A stretch of 64,000 bases of DNA from Mucilaginibacter sp. SMC90 (lineage in GTDB: Bacteria; Bacteroidota; Bacteroidia; Sphingobacteriales; Sphingobacteriaceae). Each line of letters begins with the position of its first letter. Position 1 is the first letter of the stretch. Below, in pieces: positions 8,172 through 17,800 of the stretch. The position numbers and the translations under genes are program-made. The notes beneath the pieces are model-generated. The model saw only the letters and a list, made by a program, of their open reading frames with translations. It ran no database searches and was not told where the DNA came from. The stretch is from the NCBI RefSeq assembly GCF_022811725.1, contig NZ_CP094527.1, positions 1,860,001 to 1,924,000 on the forward strand. The letters are read 5' to 3'.

Positions 8172-8753
8172 GTGGGTAAGAGTATTAACAGCAGTCATAT
8201 CCAACAATTGATAGCGGGCGATGAAGCCGCTTTCGATTTGATTTATGAAGTGTACAGCAGCAAAGTTTACCGGCTGGCATTCCGGTTTCTGAAGGATGCA
8301 CAGCAGAGCGAGGAGATTGTGCAGGAGTGTTTTATAAACCTTTGGACAAGCCGCGAAAAATTGAATGCCTCAGGCGATATCTGGCTGTACCTTTACGTTA
8401 TCGCAAAACGCTTATCGTTGAATTCATTAAGGCAGGTGTTCCAATCGCGGGAGCTTTCAGATAAACTGGCTAACCACATCGCCACCGCTCATAATGATAC
8501 CGAAGAGGATTTGCTGGTTAGCGACCTGGAACAATTTACAGAACGGATAATTAATAAGCTTCCACGCCAGCAGCAGCTTATTTTTAGGTTGAGCAGGGTT
8601 GAACACCTTACTCACAAAGAAATTGCTGATCAGTTGCAGATTTCGCCCAATACGGTAAAAAATCATATGGTTGAGGCGCTGAAAACCCTCAAATCGCAAC
8701 TGCAGTATTCCGACCTTATTTTTATGCTTGCCTTATTCTTCTGGATCAATTAA
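8172..8753 (+). CDS. ECF RNA polymerase sigma factor (FecI-like)
   Basis: The 193-residue protein has sigma region 2 (about 22-90: YEVYSSKVYRLAFRFLK, EEIVQECFINLW) and region 4 (about 130-180: LPRQQQLIFRLSR, HKEIADQLQISPNTVKNHM). It ends in a short hydrophobic tail (LIFMLALFFWIN) common in this Bacteroidetes group. The start is GTG at 8172, forced by an in-frame TAA nine bases before it. Such factors are normally held by a FecR anti-sigma factor encoded directly downstream and drive transcription of a SusC/SusD operon. Here the next plus-strand gene is that FecR, but 4.8 kb away at 13521, with two minus-strand genes between. Confidence 0.92.
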   Translation: MGKSINSSHIQQLIAGDEAAFDLIYEVYSSKVYRLAFRFLKDAQQSEEIVQECFINLWTSREKLNASGDIWLYLYVIAKRLSLNSLRQVFQSRELSDKLANHIATAHNDTEEDLLVSDLEQFTERIINKLPRQQQLIFRLSRVEHLTHKEIADQLQISPNTVKNHMVEALKTLKSQLQYSDLIFMLALFFWIN

Positions 8754-8778
8754 AGGCGATCCTCTTTCCTAAACCTTT

Positions 8779-9579
8779 TCAATCAAGTCTGCTTACCCTG
8801 TAATTTAATGCCGCCGTTGTGCCGCCGGTTACATCGATGGTTACGCCTGTTATTTGACCTGCAAGGTCTGATGCCAGGAAAACCGCTGTGTTAGCGATAT
8901 CGGCCATTAGTGGAAGCTTTTTAAGCATAGTATCAGCTTCCATTTTTTTTAAGATGGGATCCATAATATCAGGCATGGTATCAATGGCATTTTTAAATAT
9001 CCGTGAATCGGGCGAGCCTCCCGAACGGATATTTACAACACGGATGCCGTAAGCGCCCAATTCAGACGCAAGTGTACGTGAAAAACTTTCAACCGCACTG
9101 CATGCTGGGCCAAAGCCGCCTGTATGCGGGTAACCGATACCGCCTGGCGTAGCAGTGAGTGACAAAATTACACCCGATTTTTGTTTCATCATTACCCTTG
9201 CGGCAGCAATAGCCGTCATGAAGCGGGTTTGCATGGTTAGGGTAATGGGTTTTACAAAATCTTCGGCTGATATTTCGGCAAGGGGAATGTTTTGCACTAC
9301 ATCAACACCAACGGCATTAAAGGAAATATCAACGGTTCCTGCATGATCTGTAATTTGCTGCAAATGCCCGTCGATTGCTGTTTCGTTAAATGCATCCACA
9401 ATAGCTATTTCGGCCCGGCCGCCTGCAACAATAATTTCATCAGCTACTTTTTTTATTGTTTCCTGATTAGGGCCGGTTAAAAATACCGTTGCACCGGCAG
9501 CAGACATTGCCTTTGCTACCGCGCCGCCCAATGAGCCTCCTGCTCCGTATATTACCGCATTTTTGTTTTGCAAAATCAT
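8779..9579 (-). CDS. SDR-fold oxidoreductase with non-canonical active site
   Basis: This 266-residue Rossmann protein of the short-chain dehydrogenase family has a cofactor loop YGAGGSLGGA at 11-20, NAVGV at 88-92 in place of the usual NNAG, and the C-terminal ITGVTIDVTGG. The catalytic YxxxK motif is missing: the aligned residues are F156-x3-C160 in GGFGPACSAVESF, although a serine (S140) stands at the expected place. A set of SDRs annotated as oxidoreductases has a similar GGF-type active-site segment, so this is probably a divergent subfamily rather than a dead copy. The gene is convergent with the sigma factor gene, 25 bases apart. The reaction is unknown. Confidence 0.85.
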   Translation of the reverse strand: MILQNKNAVIYGAGGSLGGAVAKAMSAAGATVFLTGPNQETIKKVADEIIVAGGRAEIAIVDAFNETAIDGHLQQITDHAGTVDISFNAVGVDVVQNIPLAEISAEDFVKPITLTMQTRFMTAIAAARVMMKQKSGVILSLTATPGGIGYPHTGGFGPACSAVESFSRTLASELGAYGIRVVNIRSGGSPDSRIFKNAIDTMPDIMDPILKKMEADTMLKKLPLMADIANTAVFLASDLAGQITGVTIDVTGGTTAALNYRVSRLD

Positions 9580-9750
9580 ATGCTTTTTTGACTAAAGATA
9601 ATATCTCAAATGCCAGATTACATAGCAAACATACTGGTAAATATTACTTTAGTTCACAGCTTAAAGGTGACAAGCAGAGAAGGAATGATCTGGAGGGTAT
9701 GGAACCAACCGGCTAAAACCAGTATATGCCGCGCAACCCGGAGATCATGA

Positions 9751-12700
9751 CTACTCGCTTCGTAAGCTTTTTACCGGATTGGCCAGAGCAACTTTAATGA
9801 TCTGAAAGCTGATGGTGATCAGCGCGATAAAAATGATCACACCAGCCGAAAGTGCAAACAGCCACCATTGCAGCGGTACACGGTAAGCAAAACTTTGCAG
9901 AAAGCCGTTAGTGGCATACCAGGCCAGCGGCATGGCAATGGCGATGGCTATAACGATCAGCACAATAAACTCGCGTGATAAAAGGATAAATAAGGTGTTT
10001 ACACCTGCGCCAAGCACCTTGCGGATACCGATCTCCTTAAACCTTTGTTCGGCGGAGAACATAACGAGGCCGAGTAGCCCGAGGCAGGAAATGAAGATGG
10101 CAAGTATCGCGAAGGTATCAGCCAGCCGGTTAATGATCTGGTCATTTTGGTATAAATGTGCATATAGCTGGTCTGTAAAGTAAATGACCGGCGGGAAAGC
10201 CGGGTTCAGCCGTTTGCTCAACTGCTGAATTTCTGCCAGCACGATTGGTGTTTTACCGGGTTGTATCCTGATCAATATTACACCACCCTTTTGGTTTTCG
10301 CCAGAGGCCAGCACCATTGGGCTTACGGTTTCATGGAGGGAGTGAAAATGAAAATCCTTGACAACGCCCACAATCATGCGCTTTTTGCCCAGCCAGGTAA
10401 ATGGCTGACCTACCGGATGCTTATATCCTGTAAGCTTAACAGCCGTTTCGTTCAGGATATAGCCCGAGGTATCTGCCGGATCATCAGCAGCAAACTCATG
10501 GCCGGACAGCAGCGTCAATTTCATCGTTTTGAAGTAATCATAACCGATAGCCGCATGGGTAAACAGCGTGTTCATCGTTTGATCATGACCGATCCAGTCT
10601 ACCGCCGCACTGCTGCCATAAATATCGACCGGTGCCATGTTGATGCGGCTGACTGCCTGTATGCCGGGCTGGTTTAACAGTTCATTTTTAAAGACCGCGT
10701 ATTTGGCGTCAAGTTCACCCTCGACTGGCAGATAGACCACGTTCTCGCGGCTATAGCCCAGGTCTTTCGACTCCATATAGCGCATTTGACGGGAAACGAT
10801 GACCGTGCTGGTAATCAGGAGGACAGCAAGTATAAACTGGAATACGACCAGTCCTTTACGCAGCAGTAAGGTGCCGGTATCCAGTTTGATGGTACTTTTT
10901 AATACCTTGACCGGTTTAAAAGCGGACAGGAACAAAGCAGGGTATAAGCCTGATAGCAGGCCGGTGACCACCGTGATACCCAATAGCTGCAACCAAAAGA
11001 GGGGCTGGCCGAAAGGTAGCCCGATCTGTTTCTGTACCAATCCATTAAACCAGGGCCGCGCCAGCATTAACAAGGGCAAAGCCAAGGCCACCGCCAACGC
11101 GGTCACGATCAGGGCTTCCCAAATAAACTGGCTGACAAGTGCAGGTCGCAAGGCACCTATCGCCTTGCGTACGCCGACTTCCTTCGCTCTTTTTATCGAC
11201 CTTGCCGTCATCAGGTTCATGAAATTGATACAGGCGATCAGCAGAATAAAAACGGCGATGAGGCTGAAAAGGCGCACATATCGGATACGACCACCATCGG
11301 GCTTGCCGTTTTGAATGTTGTTGTTTAAATAGGCATCGGCATAGGGTTGCAGCGCCAGGTCGGTGTAAGCGATAGCCGTTTTCCGGTTGATATGCCAGTA
11401 CAGGTCAAAGAAGCGGGCGATCTTGGCGTTTACGGCTTCTGCATTCGCCTGCTGTCGCAACATCACATAAGCGTTAGGCCCGTTATTGCCCATTTCTTTG
11501 GCCCAGGGATTATTCTCCAGGAAGGTGTCCCAGTTGAGCAAAAAATCAAAGCTTTGCGATACGTTCGGTGGCAGGTCGTCGAACACAGCGCTGACTTTGA
11601 AATTCTTCCGGTTCTGGTAGCGAATCATTTGGCCTATGGCCTGTTCAGGGCTACCGTAAAATATCCCGGCCATTTTTCTGGATATCGCAATAGATGATGG
11701 TGAATTCAGAGCGGTTTGTGCGGTACCGGCCAGCAAGCGGTAACTGAACATGTTAAAGAAATCTGCACCTGCTGAATTGCCGATCATTTTAACGACTTTA
11801 TCACCGGTCTGGAAAGTGCTCGTTTCAACAAAACCCATATTGGTGGCATATTGGATGTCCGGATAACTCCTTTTTAATTCATCGGCCAGGATGCCTGGCA
11901 TTTCATAACTGCCGGTTTCCGCCTTGTTATAAAAATCACTTTTGTACACTTTAAACAAACGTTCGCTACCTGCAAAGAAAGCATCCGTGCTGTACTCGTT
12001 CTGTACCCATAACAGGATCAAAAGGCTACAGGCCAGCCCGACAGCGAGCCCTGAAATATTAATGACACTTTGCGATTTATTCCTTAGTAAACCGCGCCAG
12101 GCGGTTTTGATATAATTCCTGATCATAAAATAGCGTTTGATTTCTGAACGCAATGATACCTGCTTAAGCCGCTGCGGAAGGCCCGGATTATAACCTGGGC
12201 GCTGTTTTTCCAACTCATTTTTGTATTCGGCGGCGCTTTTCCTGGTCACAGCTCTAAAAACCCGGTTAAAAGTTGTCTTAGAATTGAACCCCGATTCGTA
12301 GGCTATCCCCAGCAGGGTGAGCTGGTCATAAGCGGGCTGACGCATTTTCCGGGATACTTCCTGTACCCTCAATTCATTGATAAAATCGTTGAAGTTCTTT
12401 TTGAGTCCCAGATTGATGATGCGTGATAACTCATGTACCGGAACGGTCAGTTCGGCGGCCAGCGCTGGCAGGTTCAGTTCGGGGTCTTCATAAAGTCGTC
12501 GTTCCTTTACGGTTTGCTTCAGCCATCGGCCTTTTTCACGCAGGTCGTCCCGATTCCGATTTGGCTGCGGTGTAGCAATAACAGCGCCCGGCTTTACAAT
12601 CACCTGCGCTGCCATAACAACAAGTACAGCGGCGGAAGTTACCACGAAAGCCTCGCTAAACAACCATAACAAAACGCTAAAAGCAAACAAATACAAAAAC

Positions 12701-13131
12701 GTTTCCAGCCGCCGGAACGCAAAACGTGGCCTGTCCATTAATATGGGCTGCATGCGATTGTAAAATTGCTGTACTGCCCGGTGAGAAAGATATAGGTAAA
12801 CGAGGATAGAAACGGATACCAACCAGGCGGGCACCAGCGGGCTGATGAACACGACACCGAAATGAGCCCAGTCTTTGCTGCGGAAAAGCTGCTCGGGCCG
12901 CACTGTTTTGCGTGTAAAAAAATAGAGCAAGGGACCCAATGTCAGTGAAAGGTTTACTGATAACTGCGCCAAATGCAGGGCAACGACCACAAGGGCGGCG
13001 CTTAACCACAGGCCGGCAGCCGGCACTTGCTTTCTGGCAAATACTAACAATAAGGCCAGCGTAAGTGCGCTGACTATAGCCGCCAGGCCAAGCAGGTCAT
13101 AAACGCCGATATGAAATATGAAGGAATGCAA
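9751..13131 (-). CDS. Fusion of membrane AraC-type regulator and FtsX/MacB-like ABC permease
   Basis: One uninterrupted 1126-residue frame. Residues 1-180 hold several membrane helices of the kind that precede AraC domains in Bacteroidetes membrane regulators (LTLGPLLYFFTRK, HFGVVFISPLV). Residues 200-305 are an AraC helix-turn-helix (AELTVPVHELSRIIN; LLGIAYESGFNSKTTFNRVF). From M336 (codon 12126-12124) a complete permease follows: MIRNYIKTAWRGLLRNKS, a periplasmic MacB-type domain, an FtsX core (KEVGVRKAIGA), a second periplasmic domain and a second FtsX core (KEIGIRKVLGAG), ending in NPVKSLRSE. The permease part alone is 791 residues, the usual length of such stand-alone proteins, so M336 may also serve as an internal start. 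No ABC ATPase is encoded nearby. The gene looks richer in G+C than its surroundings and sits between a sigma factor and its FecR. Confidence 0.9.
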   Translation of the reverse strand: MHSFIFHIGVYDLLGLAAIVSALTLALLLVFARKQVPAAGLWLSAALVVVALHLAQLSVNLSLTLGPLLYFFTRKTVRPEQLFRSKDWAHFGVVFISPLVPAWLVSVSILVYLYLSHRAVQQFYNRMQPILMDRPRFAFRRLETFLYLFAFSVLLWLFSEAFVVTSAAVLVVMAAQVIVKPGAVIATPQPNRNRDDLREKGRWLKQTVKERRLYEDPELNLPALAAELTVPVHELSRIINLGLKKNFNDFINELRVQEVSRKMRQPAYDQLTLLGIAYESGFNSKTTFNRVFRAVTRKSAAEYKNELEKQRPGYNPGLPQRLKQVSLRSEIKRYFMIRNYIKTAWRGLLRNKSQSVINISGLAVGLACSLLILLWVQNEYSTDAFFAGSERLFKVYKSDFYNKAETGSYEMPGILADELKRSYPDIQYATNMGFVETSTFQTGDKVVKMIGNSAGADFFNMFSYRLLAGTAQTALNSPSSIAISRKMAGIFYGSPEQAIGQMIRYQNRKNFKVSAVFDDLPPNVSQSFDFLLNWDTFLENNPWAKEMGNNGPNAYVMLRQQANAEAVNAKIARFFDLYWHINRKTAIAYTDLALQPYADAYLNNNIQNGKPDGGRIRYVRLFSLIAVFILLIACINFMNLMTARSIKRAKEVGVRKAIGALRPALVSQFIWEALIVTALAVALALPLLMLARPWFNGLVQKQIGLPFGQPLFWLQLLGITVVTGLLSGLYPALFLSAFKPVKVLKSTIKLDTGTLLLRKGLVVFQFILAVLLITSTVIVSRQMRYMESKDLGYSRENVVYLPVEGELDAKYAVFKNELLNQPGIQAVSRINMAPVDIYGSSAAVDWIGHDQTMNTLFTHAAIGYDYFKTMKLTLLSGHEFAADDPADTSGYILNETAVKLTGYKHPVGQPFTWLGKKRMIVGVVKDFHFHSLHETVSPMVLASGENQKGGVILIRIQPGKTPIVLAEIQQLSKRLNPAFPPVIYFTDQLYAHLYQNDQIINRLADTFAILAIFISCLGLLGLVMFSAEQRFKEIGIRKVLGAGVNTLFILLSREFIVLIVIAIAIAMPLAWYATNGFLQSFAYRVPLQWWLFALSAGVIIFIALITISFQIIKVALANPVKSLRSE

Positions 13132-13520
13132 GTGCGTTTATAAGTCAATTTTTATTCCAAACCTATAAATAATTGACCGATAGTGAATTACTTTAATAAG
13201 AATTACAAACTGTAACAGAAGCGAACGCCTGTATGTACGGTTTTAGTCATTCCCGTCATTCGCCAAAACACTATTGAAAGGTGCAACACTATTTGGTTTC
13301 GATATAGCCTGCCGGGTTTGAGTTGCATTAACGAGCGTTGAATGACCAACGACGATCATCCAACCGCTGATTACACCATTATGATAGAAATAGTGCGCCA
13401 CCAGAAGAAGAAAAATACATTTTTTTTAAAATATTTCACATTCGGGTAGTCCTATGCTTTGAGTTGTGTGTTCTATACACAAATGCCCCTATCTGGGAGA
13501 TTTGTATATAAACCAAAAAC
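13132..13520. other. Divergent intergenic region between the fusion gene and fecR-like gene
   Basis: No gene or RNA is seen. It must carry both divergent promoters; TATGCTTTG near 13454 resembles a -7 element but has one extra base, so I do not call it. A run of A/T lies around 13410-13440. Confidence 0.5.
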
Positions 13521-14732
13521 ATGAATAACAAAAGGCTCAGGAGTTTACTTGAACAGTATTTTAACGATGCTATAAGCGATACAGATCGTACGGAGCTGCT
13601 CAGTTATCTGAACGACAATCCCGGCGAAGTATTTAGCAGTGTTGATGAAGAAATGCTGAACCTTGAAGGCGCTCCTGAGTTTGATAATGTCCGTGCACAA
13701 AAGGTACTTGCCGATATCAAGGCTGATTCACGATTTAAAGATGAGGCTATTGTTCCGCTGCCTGTTATCCGCAAAAGCAATATTATAAAATTATATGCCG
13801 GTTGGGTAAAGGTTGCAGCTGCTGTTTTAATTTTCGCGTCGGTAGGGTTTTACTTTGTGCACCGCCAAAAAATGGGGACAGCTAAAAACCAGGTTGCTGC
13901 CAATGTCTCTGCCAAAATTGTTCCGGGGAGTAATAAAGCTATACTTACGCTGGCTACCGGTAAAAGTATAGTATTAGATAGTGCTGCTAACGGCGCACTT
14001 GCCAATTCGGGAAAAAGCCAGGTAAATAAAGTGGGGGATGGCAAACTGGTTTACGATGTATTGCCAAATGCCACTCATGCAGGTGTTAATGCTGTTTTAT
14101 ACAATACACTCACTATCCCGCCGGGTGGCCAGTACCAGGTGGTGCTGCCTGATGGTACACAGGTATGGTTAAACTCATCATCGTCATTAAGCTATCCAAC
14201 CGAATTTGCCGGTAACAGCCGTACAGTAAAACTTACGGGTGAGGCTTACTTTGAAGTAGCAAAAAATAAAGACAAGCCTTTTTATGTAGAGATGAACAAC
14301 GTGCAGGTAAAAGTACTGGGTACGCATTTCAATATTTCGGCTTATGCCGATGATAATGATTTGACCACCACACTGCTTGAAGGCTCGGTGCAAATCAGCA
14401 AAAATGGTAGCCTGGCTTTATTGAAACCGGGCCAGCAGGCTGTGATTGGTAATAGCGCTAATGCCATTACGGTTTCAAAAGCACACATCAATGAGGCTAT
14501 GGCCTGGAAAAACGGTTACTTCATGTTTAATGATGATAACATCGTTGACATCATGAAAAAGGTATCGCGCTGGTATGATGCCGATGTTGAATACAAGGGC
14601 AATTTTGCTGATCAGCGTTTCGGCGGCATGTTTACCCGCTCAAAAAGTATAAATGACCTGCTGAAAAATCTTGAACAAATAGGTAATGTGCATTTTAAAA
14701 TTACAGGAAGGAGGATCACCGTTATGCAATAG
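13521..14732 (+). CDS. FecR family anti-sigma factor
   Basis: The 403-residue protein has a cytoplasmic N-terminal sigma-binding part (1-90), one membrane segment (about 95-113, VKVAAAVLIFASVGFYFV) and a periplasmic FecR domain (about 195-290: IPPGGQYQVVLPDGTQVWLN, LTGEAYFEVAKN, VLGTHFNISAY). A C-terminal DUF4974 domain follows (about 330-402: FMFNDDNIVDIMKKVSRWY), which contacts the STN domain of the SusC partner. It should hold the sigma factor of 8172 inactive until the SusC at 14892 signals substrate. The gene is 159 bases upstream of that SusC gene, on the same strand. Confidence 0.93.
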   Translation: MNNKRLRSLLEQYFNDAISDTDRTELLSYLNDNPGEVFSSVDEEMLNLEGAPEFDNVRAQKVLADIKADSRFKDEAIVPLPVIRKSNIIKLYAGWVKVAAAVLIFASVGFYFVHRQKMGTAKNQVAANVSAKIVPGSNKAILTLATGKSIVLDSAANGALANSGKSQVNKVGDGKLVYDVLPNATHAGVNAVLYNTLTIPPGGQYQVVLPDGTQVWLNSSSSLSYPTEFAGNSRTVKLTGEAYFEVAKNKDKPFYVEMNNVQVKVLGTHFNISAYADDNDLTTTLLEGSVQISKNGSLALLKPGQQAVIGNSANAITVSKAHINEAMAWKNGYFMFNDDNIVDIMKKVSRWYDADVEYKGNFADQRFGGMFTRSKSINDLLKNLEQIGNVHFKITGRRITVMQ

Positions 14733-14891
14733 ATCTACATTCCTCATTATCCCAACCAATTATCTATCAGCATAAAAAATAAAAGCCAGGAGCGTTTCGG
14801 ACCGCCCCTGACCTAAGCCATGTTATGGCAATGCCAGATAGTAAAACTAATTGCAGCGATTACAACCACTTATTAATAAACTGACATTCAA

Positions 14892-17800
14892 ATGTATAAA
14901 AATTTTACTGCATTTACTTGCGGCAAACATCGTGGGCGCCTATATAAACCTGTGCTTATTATGAAACTGACACTTATCTTGCTAACAGTTACCTTTTTAC
15001 AGGTGTCTGCCGCAACTTATGCACAGAAAGTTACTTTAAAGGTTAAACAAACAACTTTAAAAGAAGTTTTTGAACAGATCAGAAATCAAACAAATTATGA
15101 TTTCCTGTACAATTCTGACGATATTAAGTTAGCTAAACCTGTAACTGTTGATCTTACCAATGCATCCATAACCCAGGTTATGGATCAGTGTTTAAGCAAC
15201 CAGTCGTTGACTTACACTATTGATAACAAAACCATCCTCATCCGTAAAAAAACAGCGGCCGAGAGCAATGCTCCTAAAAAGATCGGCGGTAAAGTTATTG
15301 ATAGTAAAGGTTTGCCTTTACCTGGTGTAACTGTTAAACAGAAGGGCGCTGCTGCTGCCGCTATAACCGATTTAAATGGTAATTATACCATTAATGTAAC
15401 GGAGGCAAATGCTACCCTGGTTTTCACCTTTGTTGGCTTCAGATCAAAAGAAGTTGCTGTTAACGGCCGCTCGGAGGTGAATGTTACGCTTGAAGATGCG
15501 CCGCAAGATCTTAACGAGGTTGTTGTTGTGGCCTATGGCGTGCAAAAGAAAGAAACGGTAACCGGTTCTATATCTTCTATCGGCACTAAAGACCTGGTAC
15601 AGTCGCCGGTTGCTAACCTGAGCAATGCACTTGCCGGTCGTTTATCTGGCTTAACCGTAACACAAACCAGCGGTAAACCGGGGTCGGACGGGGCAACACT
15701 GTACGTACGCGGTGTTGGTACTTATACCGGCCAAACAGCCCCGTTGATCATGGTTGATGGTATTGCCCGCGATAGCTATAATGATATTGACCCTAACGAG
15801 GTTGAATCTATCAGTATCCTTAAGGATGCTTCGGCTACAGCCGTGTATGGTGTGCGTGGTGCAAACGGTGTAATCCTGATCACCACCAAGCGTGGTAAAG
15901 AGGGAGCGCCAAAAGTCAGTGCCACGTTCCAAACGGCTATTTCGCAGTTTTCGAGCATGCCTAACTTTGTTAACTCTTATCAATATGCTACGTTGCTCAA
16001 TGAGCAGAGCTACGAAACCTACTGGATCCAGCATTCAAGAGATGCCGACGTGCATACCTGGAGCGACTTTGTGACCAAACGTGATGCCAACTGGGTCAAG
16101 GATGCTACTATATATTATTCGCCCGAGGATCTGAAATATTATCAAAACGCACATACACCAACTATTAACGGGCAAAAAAATCCTTATTATGACCCTTACG
16201 GCCACCCCGATCAGGACTGGAAAAAACAGATCTTCAATAAGTTTGCCCCTCAAACACAGGTAAATGCCAACATTACCGGCGGTACTAAGGCTACCAAATA
16301 CTTTGTTTCGTTAGGTTACCTGGCACAGGGAGGCTTGTTCAATACAGATTACATGCCTTTTTCAGATGAGATGCAGTTTAAAAAGAAGCGTTATAACCTG
16401 CGCTCGAATCTGGATTTTGACGTAAACAGCGATTTCAGGGTATCGGTAGATGTATCTACCCAATATGTAACCATTACCGGTATGGATAATGACGGTTATA
16501 CCTGGGAAAAACGTATTTTATGGTCATCTCCGCTTGGTTCGCCGGGTTTGATAAATGGCAAGTTCGTAGTGCCTTTCAGCAACCAGAACGATCAGCTTAA
16601 CCCGTTATACGCAATTGCAAACAGCAATAACTATAATATTACCACTAACAGTACTTTAAACTCGGCCATCAAGTTAACCTATAAACTTGATGATATTACG
16701 CCCGGTTTATCGATAAATGCACGTGGCGCGTATGACAGCTATTTCCAAAGCCGTACAGGTGGTAAATATACCCCCTTGCTTTATGGTTTAAGGCCAAACC
16801 CCAATGGTGATAAACTTGATCCCATCCTGGTTCAGCTAACCAATGATGTGGCCCCTGCCCGCTGGACAGACTTTTACACCGAAAAATGGCGTAAAGTATA
16901 TGGTGAGTTCTCACTCAACTATAACCGCGTTTTCGGGAAAAAGCATACTGTTACCGGTTTGATCCTGGCCAATGCCGAGAAAAAATATGATCCCAAATTG
17001 TTGTATGATCTTCCGCACGCCTATGAAGGTGTATCCGGCAGGGTAACTTATAACTACGGGGACCGTTACCTGGCCGAGTATGATATGGGTTATAACGGTT
17101 CAGAAAACTTTCCGGAAGGTAAAAGGTTTGGTTTCCTGCCGGCTTATTCATTAGGATGGATTGCCAGCAATGAATCCTTTTTTCCTAAACAGGATTATAT
17201 CACTTATTTAAAAGTGCGTGGTTCGTTAGGTAAAGTTGGTAACGATGGTATCAATATTCCTAATTCAGATGTAGCTGCCCGTTACCTTTACCTGCCCGAT
17301 ACCTGGCAATACGTACAAGGTTATAATGCCGGTGGTGGTTATACATTTGGTACCCTGAATGATCGTAATACCATACAGGGAGCCCGCGAAAATGTTTTGG
17401 GTAACCCTAATGTAACCTGGGAAACAGCCACCAAATCAAACATTGGTTTGGAAACACACCTGCTTAACGACCGTCTTTCGCTTACTTATGACCACTACAA
17501 TGAGCATCGCAGAAACATCCTTTCATACAAGGGCAGTGTTCCCGGTATAGTGCAGGCAACCTTGCCGCCTTATAACCTGGGCGAGGTTAAAAACTGGGGA
17601 GATGAAATTGAGTTGAGCTATAATAGTGTTCCGGGTAAGTTTACCTGGTGGATTAAAGGCAATGCTTCAACAAACCACAATAAAATCATTTTCCAGGACG
17701 AGGCAATTGCTCCGGGCTTAGAGTACCAGGCATCAACCGGTCGGCCTATTAGCCAGGGTTCATACCTGCAGGCCGACGGGCTTTACACATCATGGTCGCA

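Noticed and set aside
13452-13460. TATGCTTTG as a -7 element for the fecR-like gene
   Set aside because: One base too long for TAnnTTTG, and no TTTG at a suitable distance was evident.
14794-14833. Short inverted repeats between the fecR-like and first susC-like genes
   Set aside because: Stems are short or have mismatches and no T-run follows; not enough to call a terminator or attenuator.
15651-16034. Long antisense frames inside the susC-like and other large genes
   Set aside because: They lie fully inside strong genes on the other strand and show no domain or start context.
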